Shown: positions 10,160-22,045 of the stretch, one piece after another | Position numbering within the stretch: position 1 is the first letter of the stretch | Layout: each line of letters begins with the position of its first letter | Source: Topomyia yanbarensis | Lineage: Eukaryota > Arthropoda > Insecta > Diptera > Culicidae | DNA length: 64,000 nt | Direction of reading: 5' to 3' | Assembly: GCF_030247195.1 (NCBI RefSeq) | Contig: NC_080672.1 | Location: 310,028,627-310,092,626, forward strand | The notes under the pieces: model-generated | The model's database searches: none | What the model was told of the DNA's origin: nothing | Seen by the model: the letters and a program-made list of their open reading frames with translations, nothing else | Program-made: the position numbers and the translations under genes

Positions 10160-13100
10160 CCTATAACCCCAACTTCTCGTATTCGGAAGAATGGTCAAAA
10201 AGGTTCCGTTCGATTTCTGAGATTTTTTCACATTAGAAAAACTGCAAAATATGTATGATTTGCATCAGCAAAAAAATTATTAAAAATGAGGACAAAATGG
10301 CCCAGTACCCAACTTTCCCGTATTTTCCGAGAAACAAAAATATCTCCATTCATATACTAAGGTTATTTTATTTAAAATGAGATATGAATTGGAATTTTCT
10401 GAGTGCTACTTCAAAAGTTATAGCATTTAATATATTTTTCCTCCATATTTTTCCATAAAGCAGGGTTGTTAATCGATAATTCATCGTCATCGTCGATAAC
10501 GTTAACCACCCGTCAACGTCATTGGAAACTCCGTTAACGATAATGTATCGTCGAATTAATTCATCGGCGGTTATCTCGATACATTTTGCGTTATTTCCCG
10601 TTTATTAGAGTTGAAGTTGAAGTGGTTAACTTTTAATTGTTTAGAAACAAATACCTATTGAAGGACATGTTGTTGGCAGATGTAAATCAATAGTTTTGGA
10701 CATTTTTAATGCACAGAGGGGTCCGATATGATGCGTCAAAATGTAATTTCTATGCAATATTGTTGAGTATGAAATATTCTGAGTATTTTTACTTTTTCAT
10801 GATTTTTCCGAAGAACTTGACTACAACTTAGAAGCTTCGTTGAACTTGGTGCGATAAATGTTACAATGTTACATTAACAATTCCAAAAGAAAAATATAAA
10901 CAAAAAATCGCAAAAACATTATAAACATAAACTTTTCTAATGGAACACCCGCTAGTTCGATAGGGGACAACCAGTGGCAACATCTCTAAATTAAAATCCA
11001 ACGCCTGGTCCATGTGAAATATAATTCTCTTTCTTTAATAAACACATATTTCAAAAGTCAGGTATCAAAGATCATAACTGAACTAGCATTTATTCGTCCA
11101 TTCTTCAAAATATACGAAAATTGAGTATTGCAAGAATTGATAGTGCCTTGTATTTTGTAAGCATGCGACAGATACGATGAACCAACCGCATTCATATTCG
11201 TTGGAAACCGAACAGTTATTATTCACAATGATGCGTCAAACAGCTAAATACACCAAAGTGTTACAATCTACCGCTCAAACCCTTAACAACAAAATTAAAT
11301 TGACGCTGCAATCCGTTTCCCAAACCGGAATTTTCCGATAAAATCGAAAACATAAACAAGAGGCTTATTATCATATCCGAAGCCGCCGACTCGAGTACAC
11401 TTACTTTACACACTGTTAATCTATGACGTAACCAAGGTGTTCCCTTTTAACGAATGTAACGGAATGCCGAACGCGTACAACGCCCGAACTCAATCAGCAA
11501 AACCCGTTGAGTATCCAATTTCATGCTACTAATTGACTTTCATCCACTAACACCACCCAGTTCACTTTGCACACACGAACCGTTGTAACACTAGAGCATC
11601 TGTCACTGAACGAGCAAGCGAGCGAGCGAGCGAGCGAACGAGCGAGCATCGGATACCGTGCTACCACTTTGTGATCCTGAGAAGAAGAAAAAAACGCCTT
11701 TCCTTTTTCGCTATCCCAAGTCAGAGATGATGCCGCTCCTTTCCGACTTCCCAGCGATGACGGCGTCGTCGTGACGCCCTACAGTGAGAAAAGACCTTCT
11801 TTTTTGCTTCCTTCAACCTAAGCACAATAGTCGGAACAACACGTGACGTCTTCTTTTTCTTGGTTTTCGTCTTCTTCACAGTTCACTCCCAACATTTGGT
11901 TATACTTTTTTTTTATTTCACCTCGTTATCACAGCGACTTTCTACCAGGCTGCGGATTATTCCAAGCCCAAAAAAACCGATGCACAATGACGCAACGTAT
12001 CGTATCGTATATTCACATCGGAAGCTGAACCACACCAATCTGCCTCACCCAGAAACACCACCTAAGAGCATCGGCATCCCACCTTTGAACTGCTGCCTGG
12101 TGATTCTGCCACCGCACTATTCCACTCAAGCTTCAGATCAGCGGAAATCCCTTGACTGAGGTCCACCCAGATTTTTCCTTCGTGACTGCGTTTTCGGCTC
12201 TAGCACAACTCTTACTGCTGGCGGCAGGCTTCCGCGGCGGCGATTTCACTACACCACTCAGGTTACACTGCATATATGCAGTGCATCGATGGAGCACGAT
12301 TTGCTCCTTTGGTAGGTATCTGTATGTTTTATTTTTCCTGAACACTGTTCGTGATACAACACCCAAAAGGAGCAAACGACCAAACCGACCGGGATTCGCA
12401 CGTCTGGAGCTCGCGAGCGCTTCGATAGGATTATTTATTTAGGTTCGATTCGGCAGGCGGCCAAGCCTGATTTTCCCCTGCATGCAGACAGGCACGGTCG
12501 GGAAATGCTCCCACGTTTTCCGCTCTCTTACACGCTCTCCGTACGTTGGGACCGTACACCACCCCAGAGTTCGCAGAGAGGAGAATCAGATCGGAAATGA
12601 TAGGAAATATTCTCTTCTGTTGATTAATCTAAACTGGAAAAGTGTCCCCAAGTGGACAGTGTTATGATGGATAAGGATTTGCGGCAGAGAGTTAGCAACC
12701 GGAGCTGATCCGTTTGGATTTATTCGGAAAAAACTTGGTTGGGAAAATATCACGCAAAAGCTAACCAGTCGAAGTTATTGTCTATTATTTCCTATTTGAA
12801 ATGTTGCCCAGATCTCTGTTACTTTTGCCTATCTTATCATAAAGGATCATTATCCAGGATGGTCCATTAATGATTTATAATGCAAGTGTCACGCTCTGAT
12901 CAATCAGATTTAGGCGTCCGAATAAAATCGTATTTGCTGTCGAGATAAGTCTTGCTTCAATAACTCAAATAATCGTCATTTACATTTGAAGGTGCAACTT
13001 TCTGTTTTAAATTGTTTTTAATCTTGTTTCTTTAATATTTGAGAACTAAGTAAGGGACACAGTTTTGACACTAATTTAAACAAAAAAAAATACACCAGAG

Positions 13101-13180
13101 GGACTTAATGTTAATCATAAAGACTAAGAGGGACATTTTTAAAGTCTATGGATTTAGTTTAGTAGTGTTTTAGCAAGGAT
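10160..13180. other. repeat-poor, gene-less island
   Basis: About 3 kb with no transposon protein that I recognise and no convincing long open frame. It contains a CGATAA/TTATCG-rich stretch (about 10,475-10,590), a GAGC microsatellite, an 18-bp perfect palindrome, and GC-richer sequence around 11.5-12.6 kb. The 11.1-12.7 kb part could be a promoter or 5' exon of an unidentified gene. Nothing in it proves that. Confidence 0.4.
11604..11648 (+). repeat. (GAGC)n microsatellite
   Basis: Tandem GAGC/GAAC tetranucleotides with a few interruptions. Confidence 0.85.
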
Positions 13181-13185
13181 GAGTA

Positions 13186-13198
13186 AACATAGCTTTAT
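13186..13198. repeat. 13-bp target-site duplication, left copy
   Basis: AACATAGCTTTAT is identical to 22,655-22,667. It lies directly beside the poly(T) run that is the minus-strand poly(A) tail of the LINE between the two copies. Confidence 0.85.
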
Positions 13199-13892
13199 TT
13201 TTTTTATTCATTTCGTTTATTTGATAGGCACAAATGCGTTAGCTTGGCGGTGCCGAATTCTTTTGTTTTTACATTTTGGATATTTTAAAACTAGGAGGTT
13301 ACAATGTTGAAATATTTTTTTTAAAAGAGAAAAATTTTACAGCTATCTTAAGACTAGAAATAAGATTCTATATACAAGAGAGGGGCAAAAGATTTTTTTT
13401 ATGAAAAATTTTAAAACAAGGAATTCAATAGTAATAGTTTTTTAGGAAATATTTACAGTTATCTTAAAACTAACAATATAGTTTGGTACACAAAAGTGGG
13501 AACAAATATTTATGAAAAATTTCACAGGTGTTTTAAAACTAGGGATACGGAATACAAATTTAAACTTTTTTACCGGAGACTTATGCTTGGTCAAGATATT
13601 CAGAGGGGGGCTTATTTCCAAAATCGGTGTAGAAGCAGTTGTATCAAGGACAGGGGAGAGAAGGCGTAGATGGTGACCGGGAGAGAAGAGCAAAACTTGA
13701 AACTTTCGGGTAAACGGGAGATCAGCAAAACAAAGCTAGTCTAGTAGGTCGGATTGGCGGACCCGCAGGGAATCCTTCAAAAGTCATCGGACCTCGAGCC
13801 GCTCTCGCTTTAGTTTCCGTAGTGGTAAGGGCGACGGCGGTTACATAGTGGCAGTTTGGAGCTGATCGGTTCCACAAGGCAGGAGAAAACTT

Positions 13893-14978
13893 CTAAAAAC
13901 GAGAAATAAAAAGAGAGGTGCTAAATTGGGATATTAATCGTTTTATGAAAGTATTAATAAAGGACATATAGGGGAAATCACGATTTGCCAGCATATCTCG
14001 GACTGAGACATTGGGTGGTGTACATCGGGCTCGAAGGGAATCCTTTAACTGAGACCTGGCGTCCAAATACCCGGCGCATACCCAGACAACGTGCTCGATG
14101 TCGTGATAGCCCTCGTCACAAGCGCACAGACTACTCTCCGCAAGCCCAATACGCCGCAAATGCACATCTAAGGTGTAGTGGTTGGACATAAGTCGGGACA
14201 TTACACGAATAAAATCCCGACCCACATCCATCCCCCTGAACCAAGGCTTCGTTGATACCTTTGGGATAACCGAATGTAGCCATCGTCCAAGCTCCCCATT
14301 GCTCCACGAGGTTTGCCAACTGTTGAGTATCCTCTGACGACAAATACTAAAAAATTCGTTGAAGCAGATTGGTCTTTCGTATATGTCACCATTTAATGCG
14401 CCCACCTTTGCTAATGAGTCGGCCTTTTCATTGCCCAGGATAGAACAATAAGAGGGGACCCAAACAAAGGTAATTTGATAAGATTTTTCAGATAACGTAC
14501 ACAAGGACTCCTGTATCTTCCCCAGAAAATACGGGAATTGCTTTTTGGGCTTCATCGCACGAAGAGCCTCGATAAAGCTGAGGCTGTCCGAAACGATGAA
14601 GTAGTGATCTGTGGGCAGAATGTCGATGATCCCAAGGGTGTACTGAATTGTAGCTAACTCTGCGAAGTAAACTGAAGCGGGATCATTGAGCTTGAATGAA
14701 GCGGTGATAGTATTGTTGAAGATACCGAAGCCAGTGGACCCATCGAGATTTGATCCGTCAGTGTAGAACATTTTGTCACAGTCGACTTCTCGGAATTTAT
14801 TATAAAATATATTGGGGATCACTTGCGGGCGTATATGGTCCGGGATTCCAGAAATCTCTTCCTTCATGGATGTGTCGAAGAATACAGTAGAATCAGAAGT
14901 ATCTAGGAAACGAACACGGTTGGGAGTATATGAAGAAGGATTAATGCTCTGTGCCATGTAGTCGAAGTACAAGGCCAT
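13893..14978 (-). pseudogene. LINE ORF2 C-terminal part: RNase H and terminal domain
   Basis: A 361-residue open stretch. The RNase H type I motif YTDGS lies near residue 91, followed by a conserved Glu in the SVYFAELATIQYTL segment, Asp in IVSDSLSF, and a late Asp in GNEKADSLAK. These match the D-E-D-D catalytic set. A C-terminal cysteine/histidine stretch (SLCACDEGYHDIEHVVWVC) resembles the CCHC-like tail of I-group LINEs. The domain degrades the RNA strand of the RNA:DNA hybrid during second-strand synthesis. It was the end of ORF2 and now looks separate only because of the MITE at 14,992-15,152. Confidence 0.85.
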
Positions 14979-14991
14979 AAATCGGGTTTGA

Positions 14992-15152
14992 CCCGATCAG
15001 AATGAAATAATAAGATTATAACAGAACACATTTTTTGTAATATATTGTGTTATAAATTAGGTCTCGTTAGTAGTTAAAATAACAGAAATATATAACAAGT
15101 AACAATGCGAGATATAGTTTTGAAATATTTCTGTTATATGTTTCTGATTGGG
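14992..15152. mobile_element. 161-bp MITE inside LINE ORF2
   Basis: The terminal inverted repeats are CCCGATCAGAA on the left and TTCTGATTGGG on the right (10 of 11 positions match). GA at 14,990-14,991 and 15,153-15,154 is the apparent target duplication. Removing the insert and one GA makes ORF2 read VELNSQTRFMA across the junction, which agrees with sister copy E at 23.8 kb (VELNSQTRFMS). That defines the borders to the base. Confidence 0.85.
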
Positions 15153-16950
15153 GAGAATTAAGCTCAACGAGCCTCTCGAAGTTTTCAATCACCAACGGGT
15201 TCAGAATGTCGCATCGGATGAGCAATCGATATGAGAGTTCCCAAAATCGATTTTTTAGCGGAAGAACGCCCGCCAGCACTTCGACACTCATCGTATGGGT
15301 CGAGTGCATGCAACCCAAGGCAATGCGCAAGCAACGATGCTGGATTCTCTCCAGTTTGATGAAGTGTATGTTCGCGGCGGAGCGGAAACAGAAACACCCG
15401 TACTCCATCACCGACAATATCGTTGTTTGGTACAACCTGATCAGGTCTCCTGGGTGAGCACCCCACCATGTTCCAGTTATTGTTCGGAGAAAATTGATCC
15501 TTTGTTGGCATTTCTGTTTCAGATACCTAATGTGACATCCCCAGGTACCTTTAGAGTCGAACCAGACCCCGAGATATTTAAATGTGAAAACCTGGTTGAT
15601 CGTTGCACCCATTAATAAAAGCTGGAGTTGCGCCGGCTCACGCTTCCTAGAAAAAACAACCAATTCAGTTTTCTCCGTGGAGAACTCAATACCCAGCTGA
15701 AGAGCCCAAGCAGACAAATTGTCCAAGGTATTTTGTAATGGTCCTTGCAAGTCGGCAGCTTTGGGCCCTGTAACAAAGACCACCCCGTCGTCTGCAAGTT
15801 GCCTTAGCGTGCATGAATTGGCAAGACAATCGTAAATGTCATTCACGTAAAAATTGTAGAGCAGGGGACTTAGACATGAGCCCTGGGGAAGACCCATGTA
15901 GCTAAATCACGATGTTGTTAAATCGCCATGCGAAAAGTGCATGTGCTTTTCAGACAACAGGTTTAGCAAAAAATTATTTAAAATTGGTGAAAGACCATGC
16001 TGGTGCAGCTTCTCTGACAGAACATTGATAGAAACTGAGTCAAAAGCTCCCTTTATATCCAAGAAGACTGATGCCATCTGCTCTTTGTTAGCATAGGCCA
16101 TTTGAATTTCTGTAGAAAGCAACGCAAGGCAATCGTTCGTCCCTTTGCCTTTGCGGAAGCCAAATTGTGTATCTGACAGTAAGCCATTTGCTTCGACCCA
16201 ATTGTCGAGGCGAAACAAGATCATTTTCTCGAACAACTTCCGAATACAGGACAGCATTGCAATCGGTCGATACGAGTTGTGGTCGGAGGCTGGTTTTCCT
16301 GGTTCTTGGATGGCGATGACCTTGACTTGCCTCCAGTCATGAGGGACAATGTTACCCTCAAGAAACTTGTTAAATAAATTCAACAAGCCCCTTTTTGCAG
16401 TGTCAGGCAGATTCTTCAGCAAGTTGAATTTGATTCTGTCTAACCCTGGGGCGTTATTGTTGCATGATAAGAGAGCAAGTGAGAACTCCACCATCAAAAA
16501 CGGTGTTTCGTTCGCGGTTTCATGAGGAGACGCGGCGCGGCACGTTTTCTGTACCGGGACAGAGTCCGGACAGATCTTCTTGGGGAAAGCGAATATCCAA
16601 CGGTTTGAATATTCCACGTTCTCGTTGGTATTGTTTCGGTTACGCATACGTCGAGCCGTACCCCAAAGAGTGCTCATCGCTGTTTCTCTCGTTAACCCGT
16701 CGACGAACCGGCGCCAATAACTGCGTTTTTTGGCTTTCATTAGACTCTTCATTCGCTTTTCTAACGACGCGTACTGTTGATAGCTAGCGGGTAACCCGTC
16801 TTCCCGGAAGGCCTTATATGCAGTGGACTTCTCCGCGTACAGCTCTGAGCACTCTTTATCCCACCACAGTGTGGGAGACCGTCCATGGGTATTCGCGCTG
16901 GGTACTGGTTTAGTCTGAGCTTGATTCGCACTGTCGCACGCACCAGCCAA
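15153..16950 (-). pseudogene. LINE ORF2 central part: reverse transcriptase
   Basis: One reading frame interrupted by a single TGA at 15,904-15,906, where sister copy E has Arg (STSRFSY). Visible landmarks in order: a linker with WWDKECSELYAEK, then WRRFVDGLTRETAMS, the RT motifs FLDIKGAFDSV (first catalytic Asp), MGLPQGSCLSPLLYNFYVND, LADDGVV (the DD pair), and a thumb region with FKYLGVWFDSKG. The domain primes cDNA synthesis at the nicked target. The reading frame ends against the MITE at 15,152. Apart from the nonsense codon the domain looks well preserved. Confidence 0.88.
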
Positions 16951-17756
16951 AAACTGTACTCTTCCTCCGGAGGAAGTTCTTGAGTGGATTCAATTTTAAC
17001 GGATATCGCGGTCGCGTAACTCTTCCAATCAATGTTCCGTGTGAGGTCATACGATACATTGATTGTTTCCGATGGTCTTGAACCGTTAGCAATTGAAGTC
17101 ACGATAGGCAAATGATCGCTACTGTGGGGATCAGGGATCACCTTCCACATGCAATCTAACTGTAGCGATGTCGAGCAAAGCGACAAATCCAACGCGCTTG
17201 CGCGTGCTGGTGGTGTAGGAATCCGCGTCATTTCTCCCGTGTTTAAGATGGTCATGTTGAAATTATCGCAAAGATCTTGGATTAATGTTGATCTATTATC
17301 ATCATGAAGACAGCCCCATACCGTACCGTGCGAGTTAAAGTCTCCCAGAACTAGCCGCGGTGCCGGTAAGGATTCCGTGATATTACAAAGCGTTCGGTGC
17401 CCTACCGAGGCTGTAGGAGGAATGTAGATGGAAGCAATGCAAACCTTTGATTAAAACTTGACAAGCGACAATTTCAATGCCTGGTGTCGAAGGGAGGTTA
17501 ATTCGGTTGAAAGAATAGCACTTTTTGATCCCCAAAAGTACTCCTCCATAGGAGTTTTTTCGATCCAGACGAATTATATTAAAGTATGGAAGTTGAGATT
17601 TATATCGGAAGTTAACCAAGTTTCACATAATGCGAAAGCATCACATTTTAAACTATTTAGTAAAAATTTAAAGGAATCGATTTTCCGGAGGATACTTCTG
17701 CTGTTCCACTGTAGAACAGTGATCGAATCGGTGACCTCGTTCGATGACTTAGCCAT
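16951..17756 (-). pseudogene. LINE ORF2 N-terminal part: APE-type endonuclease
   Basis: It starts at ATG 17,756 (MAKSSNEV). N-terminal endonuclease landmarks are VLQWNSRSI and ALCETWLTSD. A frameshift near 17,600 moves the reading into the frame with IIRLDRKNSYGGVLL. The C-terminal part includes ALDLSLCS and the catalytic SDHLPIV box near 17,110. At least two or three frameshifts break the domain. The enzyme would nick the target site for target-primed reverse transcription. Confidence 0.8.
17749..17756 (-). promoter_or_regulatory. ORF1 stop / ORF2 start overlap (ATGGCTAA)
   Basis: ORF1 ends in TAA at 17,749-17,751 and ORF2 starts with ATG at 17,754-17,756. The two are fused in the 8-mer ATGGCTAA, with the ATG one frame away from ORF1. 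Overlaps of this kind are used for stop-restart translation of ORF2 in some LINEs. Here that role is inference. Confidence 0.6.
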
Positions 17757-18777
17757 CGAAGGATACGATCGCTGCAAGGAGGGGCCATTTAGTAGTCAAC
17801 TGCTTCAAAAATGTTTGCACTATAGGGAGAAAACGTATCAGAAGGCTTTTAAGAGGATCAGTAACATTGAAAGCTGTGAAAATTAAGTCCGCTATGTAAG
17901 AAAATTTCATTAGTCCGCTACTGGACTGAGTATCTGTTTGGAAAAAAGGAACACTTGGGGTTTTTGGTGTCCCTGGAAGTGGTGGATACTCTTTGTTAGA
18001 ATTAATATTTCCAAGTCCTGGAGCAAATTGCTTCGGCTGTAGTGCATCACTTCCGTTGGATTTATTAAATGTAGTTGGCACACTCTCTGAGGAGGACACC
18101 TTGGCACCCTTACGAGGCAATTTAGGGGAGGCTAGATTTCTTCTCTTCCTGGATTCCCCTGGGTTAACCAATGATGTTCCCTCTTGTGGGTCGTCAGATT
18201 CTTGCTCAACGCCAGCCAAAAGAGCAAAGGAATTTTCGGAAGGGACAGATGGCGAAGCATTCTTAAGAATTTCTGCATAAGAGCGCTTCGAGCGTTCCTT
18301 AAGGGAGCGCTTAATTTTATCCCCGCGCTGTTTGTAGGCGGGGCATGATTAAAGATCATGCGGAAGGCCCCCGCAGTAAACACACTTTTCAGTTTCTCCA
18401 CCGCAAGCGTCATCCTCATGTTCTCCTTCGCATTTGCCGCACCTTTTCTTATTGTCACAATAGATGGCTGTGTTGCCCAGCTGCTTGCAATTGCTGCAGT
18501 TCATTACCCGCGGTACAAACAGGCGAACAGGTAGGCGAACCTTATCCAGGAGGACATAGTTGGGGAGGGAAGACCCGGAGAAAGTCACCCGAAGCGAGTC
18601 TGACAATGAATAAGTTGTCTTATTATTCTCGGTTTTTGCTGAATACAATTGCTTGCATTCCAGAATCTTCACATGTTGAAGTGAGGGGTCCTTGAAGCAA
18701 CCAACTCCGTACTTCAACACGTCTTCGCACTTCAAACCCCGTTTCCGCGACGACCCCGTCGATCTCCACTGCCAAAC
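17749..18777 (-). pseudogene. LINE ORF1 (gag-like), C-terminal two-thirds, copy B
   Basis: It contains KCEDVLKYGVGCFK, a basic stretch VRLPVRLFVPRVMNCSNCK, and CCHC-type knuckles in NCSNCKQLGNTAIYC, CGKCEGEHEDDAC and CVYCGGLPHD. A Ser/Pro/Lys-rich tail carries the YPPLPGTPKTPS signature, and the frame ends at TAA 17,749. Its N-terminal third lies 3.3 kb away at 22,046-22,372, separated by the insertion at 18,788-22,035. There is also a frameshift between about 18,300 and 18,350. Confidence 0.8.
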
Positions 18778-18787
18778 AAGGTATATA

Positions 18788-18935
18788 CTAATAATTCAAA
18801 TTTTTTGTCTTTTGACTTAAGTGCCAATACCTTATTTAGGACTGGTGGTATTTTTTTCACATGATTGCTTAGCTTCACTCACCATTTCCGATCGTTTTTC
18901 CCCGTTGGATACCACCAGTCCTAAATAAGGTATTA
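18788..18935. repeat. rearranged end of the composite insertion
   Basis: 18,788-18,851 is the reverse complement of about 21,530-21,592. 18,852-18,935 is a direct copy of about 21,960-22,040 (CACATGATTGCTTAGCTTCA and following). The left end therefore looks like a head-to-head fusion of the beginning and end of the unit found whole at 21,527-22,040. Confidence 0.7.
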
Positions 18936-18938
18936 AGC

Positions 18939-18963
18939 ATAAGCATAAGCATAGGCATAAGAA
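18939..18963 (+). repeat. (GCATAA)n short tandem
   Basis: About four hexanucleotide units directly after the CCTAAATAAGGTATTA junction. It could be a retroelement tail. Confidence 0.6.
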
Positions 18964-19593
18964 ATCGCCCGTAGTTGCTACTCCGTTATTGACCAGAACC
19001 AAATTAGGTTGCAAAATGTTGATTGGAACAACATGCTTGGGAATAACATGATGAGCCACATTGTACAATCTATTCTGATCCCTGCATGCTGATCAATACC
19101 GACGCCGGCCACGTCCGAATGCAGATCTTCTGGGAAAGGAAGGAATGTTAGTCCGATACATGTTGCTACTAGAGACCGAGGAATCCTCTGCATCTCCACA
19201 TGTGTCACGGGAAGGGGAGAGTTGTTATTAAGTGTGCCAATAGCGTTATCATGTAACAATTGCTCTGGGCAGCCGGCTGCCGAGAATTTGGGAAATTTAT
19301 CATTTGTTGTATTAATACGATTAGCAAAATAAGCACCTTGAACTCCGGATAGCCGGTTATAAGGAGCACTGCTTATATTTTTTAATAATATTCAATCACA
19401 CAACGAATTTTTTCGTGGTTTCTATCGTGTCGGTGCTGATTTTATCCGGCGATCGTTTGAATAAAATGAGGAATCTTATACAGAAGGTTCATCAGACTCT
19501 TCCATAGGTGTCGCGGAGTTGGTGGTTTAGAAGGAAATAGGGTCTAGGATTCGCTCCAAGCAAGCGATGCGACCTGTAAAGCATAGTTTATTA

Positions 19594-19829
19594 GGGATCA
19601 TCCATAAATGACGTAGCATTTTTTGAGTAATTTTTAATACCCCCCTCCCCCATCGTAGCATTTTGTCACAAACCTCTAAATACCCCCTGGTAATTACGTA
19701 GCTTGACGGTAACTCTCCCCCCTGCCCCCGTATTTTTTTTAAATAAAAACCGATGTTAGTTGTTATCATCACAAAATGCAAAACTCTCCCCTCCCCCATA
19801 TAATGCTACGTCATTTATGGATGATCCCC
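19594..19829. mobile_element. complete MITE, TA target duplication
   Basis: The terminal inverted repeats begin GGGATCATCCATAAATGACG and extend to about 25 bp. TA flanks both sides (19,592-19,593 and 19,830-19,831), with one extra C at the right end. The interior is rich in C or G runs and has no coding capacity. A truncated relative lies at 3,098-3,316. Confidence 0.85.
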
Positions 19830-21526
19830 TAGTTTGTAGTTCAGTTAGTATTCGAAAACACGATCGCTCGAAAAAGAAGATCTTGTTTAGTTTTTCGTTC
19901 TTTTAAAATCTGGGTAGCCGGCTACCGAGAGCATCCTATGTTTTCTAAACAAAAGCAATTTCAACTCCACACAGCCGATCGTGGGAGTATTGCCCAGAAA
20001 AACTAATCTTATCTGCTTAATGGGCCGGATCACTATTTATTGCGACATTATTTAGACTAACTTCGCTATTCCTTCTCTACGATATATTTTTTGGGTTGCA
20101 AACTATCGAGTGATAACACGTTATAAGACAAAGAGTTATGATAGCTCTAGATGTTATAAATCAGCGAAAGTGTTTCCTATTTCTAATATCGGATTGTTTG
20201 TGAAATACATGTATACGAACGATTATATCGAACATTAAAGGGAAATACAAAGGATCGTTAAACTGATGGACGGGCTTGTTACCAATAACGGAACTTGAAA
20301 TTAGATTCATTAAAACAGACGCGGCGAATTTTCAGTACGTATTGATCCACGTTCATCGATACTAGTCAAATTAAAGTCTTGTTGGAGCTGATTTCCGAAC
20401 AACTTTTACGGTATTGCTTTCTCGGCTAAATCTGTTCGCACACTCTCATTCTGCTACTATCGGCAGAAGGCTGATAGCTCCCAGTCGTCGCCGGTCTAAT
20501 GACCTAATGTCATCAATAGACTTAGACTCGCGTGGAGGCATGAGATAGAATTAAAAACTAACCAATGAAAATGACAGCAAAACACTTATTCTTCGTGCTA
20601 ACATAACTGAAGGTTATTGCCAACCGGTCCCCGATCCCTCTCGCGAATTGTCTATTCTCAAACCTTATACATGATTGAAGTCATCATTCCACTCAAATAA
20701 GGTCATGTGTTTTCCCTAAGCACATTGAATGCTCTGTGGATCAGTTCCCCTGTTAGTAAAACAAACCCTAAACAAACATAGAAATTAGTTTGCCGACCGG
20801 CAGATACGTGTTCCCTTACAGCGCCATCACATCAACGGACACCCAAAATTTACATGCGACAAAATATCTGCAATCCCGAATATAAAGGATTCAAAACCTC
20901 TACTCATTTGCAATAAAATAAGAAAGTAAAAAAAAAGTTGAATATCCAAGGCGGCTCATTTTCAAAGATAGCACCGCCGATGAATCACTAAATAAAAATA
21001 GGTGACAAGGGACGCGTACGAAATTAGCTGAGCACCGACCGGCTGGTTTGCCACCTATTTTTCGGGCGAAGAATTTTGGGGCGACACCTGGTAGTCGCTA
21101 GACGCTGGTGAAACGCCAAGTATTTGAATATGTCAATTTTTCTTATTGCCATATTTTTTCACTTTTCGGACAGAATTTTTTCCCTGAAAAACCATTTTTC
21201 ACTATTTTTACAATGTACACTGTGTTTCTAGACATTTTCTGTGCACTTTTATTGTCCTTGCATCGGGAATCGACGGCCCGTAATGCGAGGAAAAGATATT
21301 TTTTCATTTGCCGGAATTCGATTTTCACAAACTGTCACCACTCACGTCTGTCGAAAATATGCCGAAAATGCTTTTATAAGCCACTTCACTTTGTATAGTC
21401 ATTAAATTGCACCGTTATTCACACTTTCGATAACCGGGAGGCAGTAAACTGTGCCGAAAATGATGAAAATTAAACGACTCGAAGGTAGCTCTACGAGAGT
21501 CAACCGCTCGCGACGAAGATACACAC

Positions 21527-22040
21527 CCCACCAGTCCTAAATAAGGTATTGGCACTTAAGTCAAAAGACAAAAAAAATGAATTATTAGTTTAATTCGAAC
21601 GGGCGGGTTCGCTCCCGTCATACCTCTGTTCACTGGGCAAGGGACCAGAAATCGACAGTCTTCATTAGCTCTGTCACCCACCGAAGTACGATGGGTAATG
21701 AACTAAAAATTGGACATCACACGATAATAAAAACCCGGGCCTTGGTATCTAGCGGAGAAATTAAATAGATCAAATGTGTTGGGGTGATCAACTGCCGTTG
21801 TGTGTGATTCTCGCTTTGCAGGCAGGAACGATCACCGTCGCCAGTGGGATAATCATATGTTCTTTCTGGGATGTCGCCATACCCAGGGATAGCATAAGGG
21901 TTAGTGCATTGGGCCGGAGTCTCAAAGGTTGCGAGTTCGAGTCTCGCCTCTGGGGGGAATTTTTTTCACATGATTGCTTAGCTTCACTCACCATTTCCGA
22001 TCAGTTTTCCCCGTTGGATACCACCAGTCCTAAATAAGGT
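21527..22040 (+). mobile_element. SINE-like unit with tRNA-like centre and short direct end repeats
   Basis: A roughly 510-bp segment that begins and ends with the same 22-bp direct repeat starting CCACCAGTCCTAAATAAGGT. Between the repeats it carries a tRNA-like sequence (21,882-21,954). Neither end looks like a poly(A) tail. The flanking repeats could be long target duplications or a TRIM-like structure. Confidence 0.5.
21882..21954 (+). pseudogene. tRNA-like sequence (Ser-GGA-like), probably SINE head
   Basis: It folds as a cloverleaf. The acceptor stem CCCAGGG/CTCTGGG has 7 pairs including one G-U. The anticodon stem is TTGGG/CTCAA with loop CCGGAGT (anticodon GGA at 21,916-21,918). The T arm is GCGAG/CTCGC with loop TTCGAGT. 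Position 33 is C rather than the near-universal U, and the D arm is weak. These faults and its position inside a mobile insertion argue against a working tRNA gene. Confidence 0.6.
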
Positions 22041-22045
22041 ATATA

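Larger units (their letters stand above)
18788..22035. mobile_element. 3.25-kb composite insertion in LINE ORF1
   Basis: The host ORF1 is cut at the target sequence AAGGTATATA, which appears on both sides (18,778-18,787 and 22,036-22,045). The insertion's own end (AAATAAGGTAT) resembles the target, so the true duplication may be 7 rather than 10 bp. The marker CCACCAGTCCTAAATAAGGT occurs inside near both ends in several orientations. About 2.6 kb in the middle (18.95-21.52 kb) holds a complete MITE but no transposase that I recognise. It is probably more than one element stacked together. Confidence 0.7.

Noticed and set aside
11100..12700. Promoter and first exon of a gene in the repeat-poor island
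   Set aside because: Suggestive composition only; no start codon in a convincing frame joined to a recognisable domain.
21882..21954. Functional tRNA-Ser
   Set aside because: C at position 33, a weak D arm and placement inside a mobile insertion indicate a tRNA-derived element.
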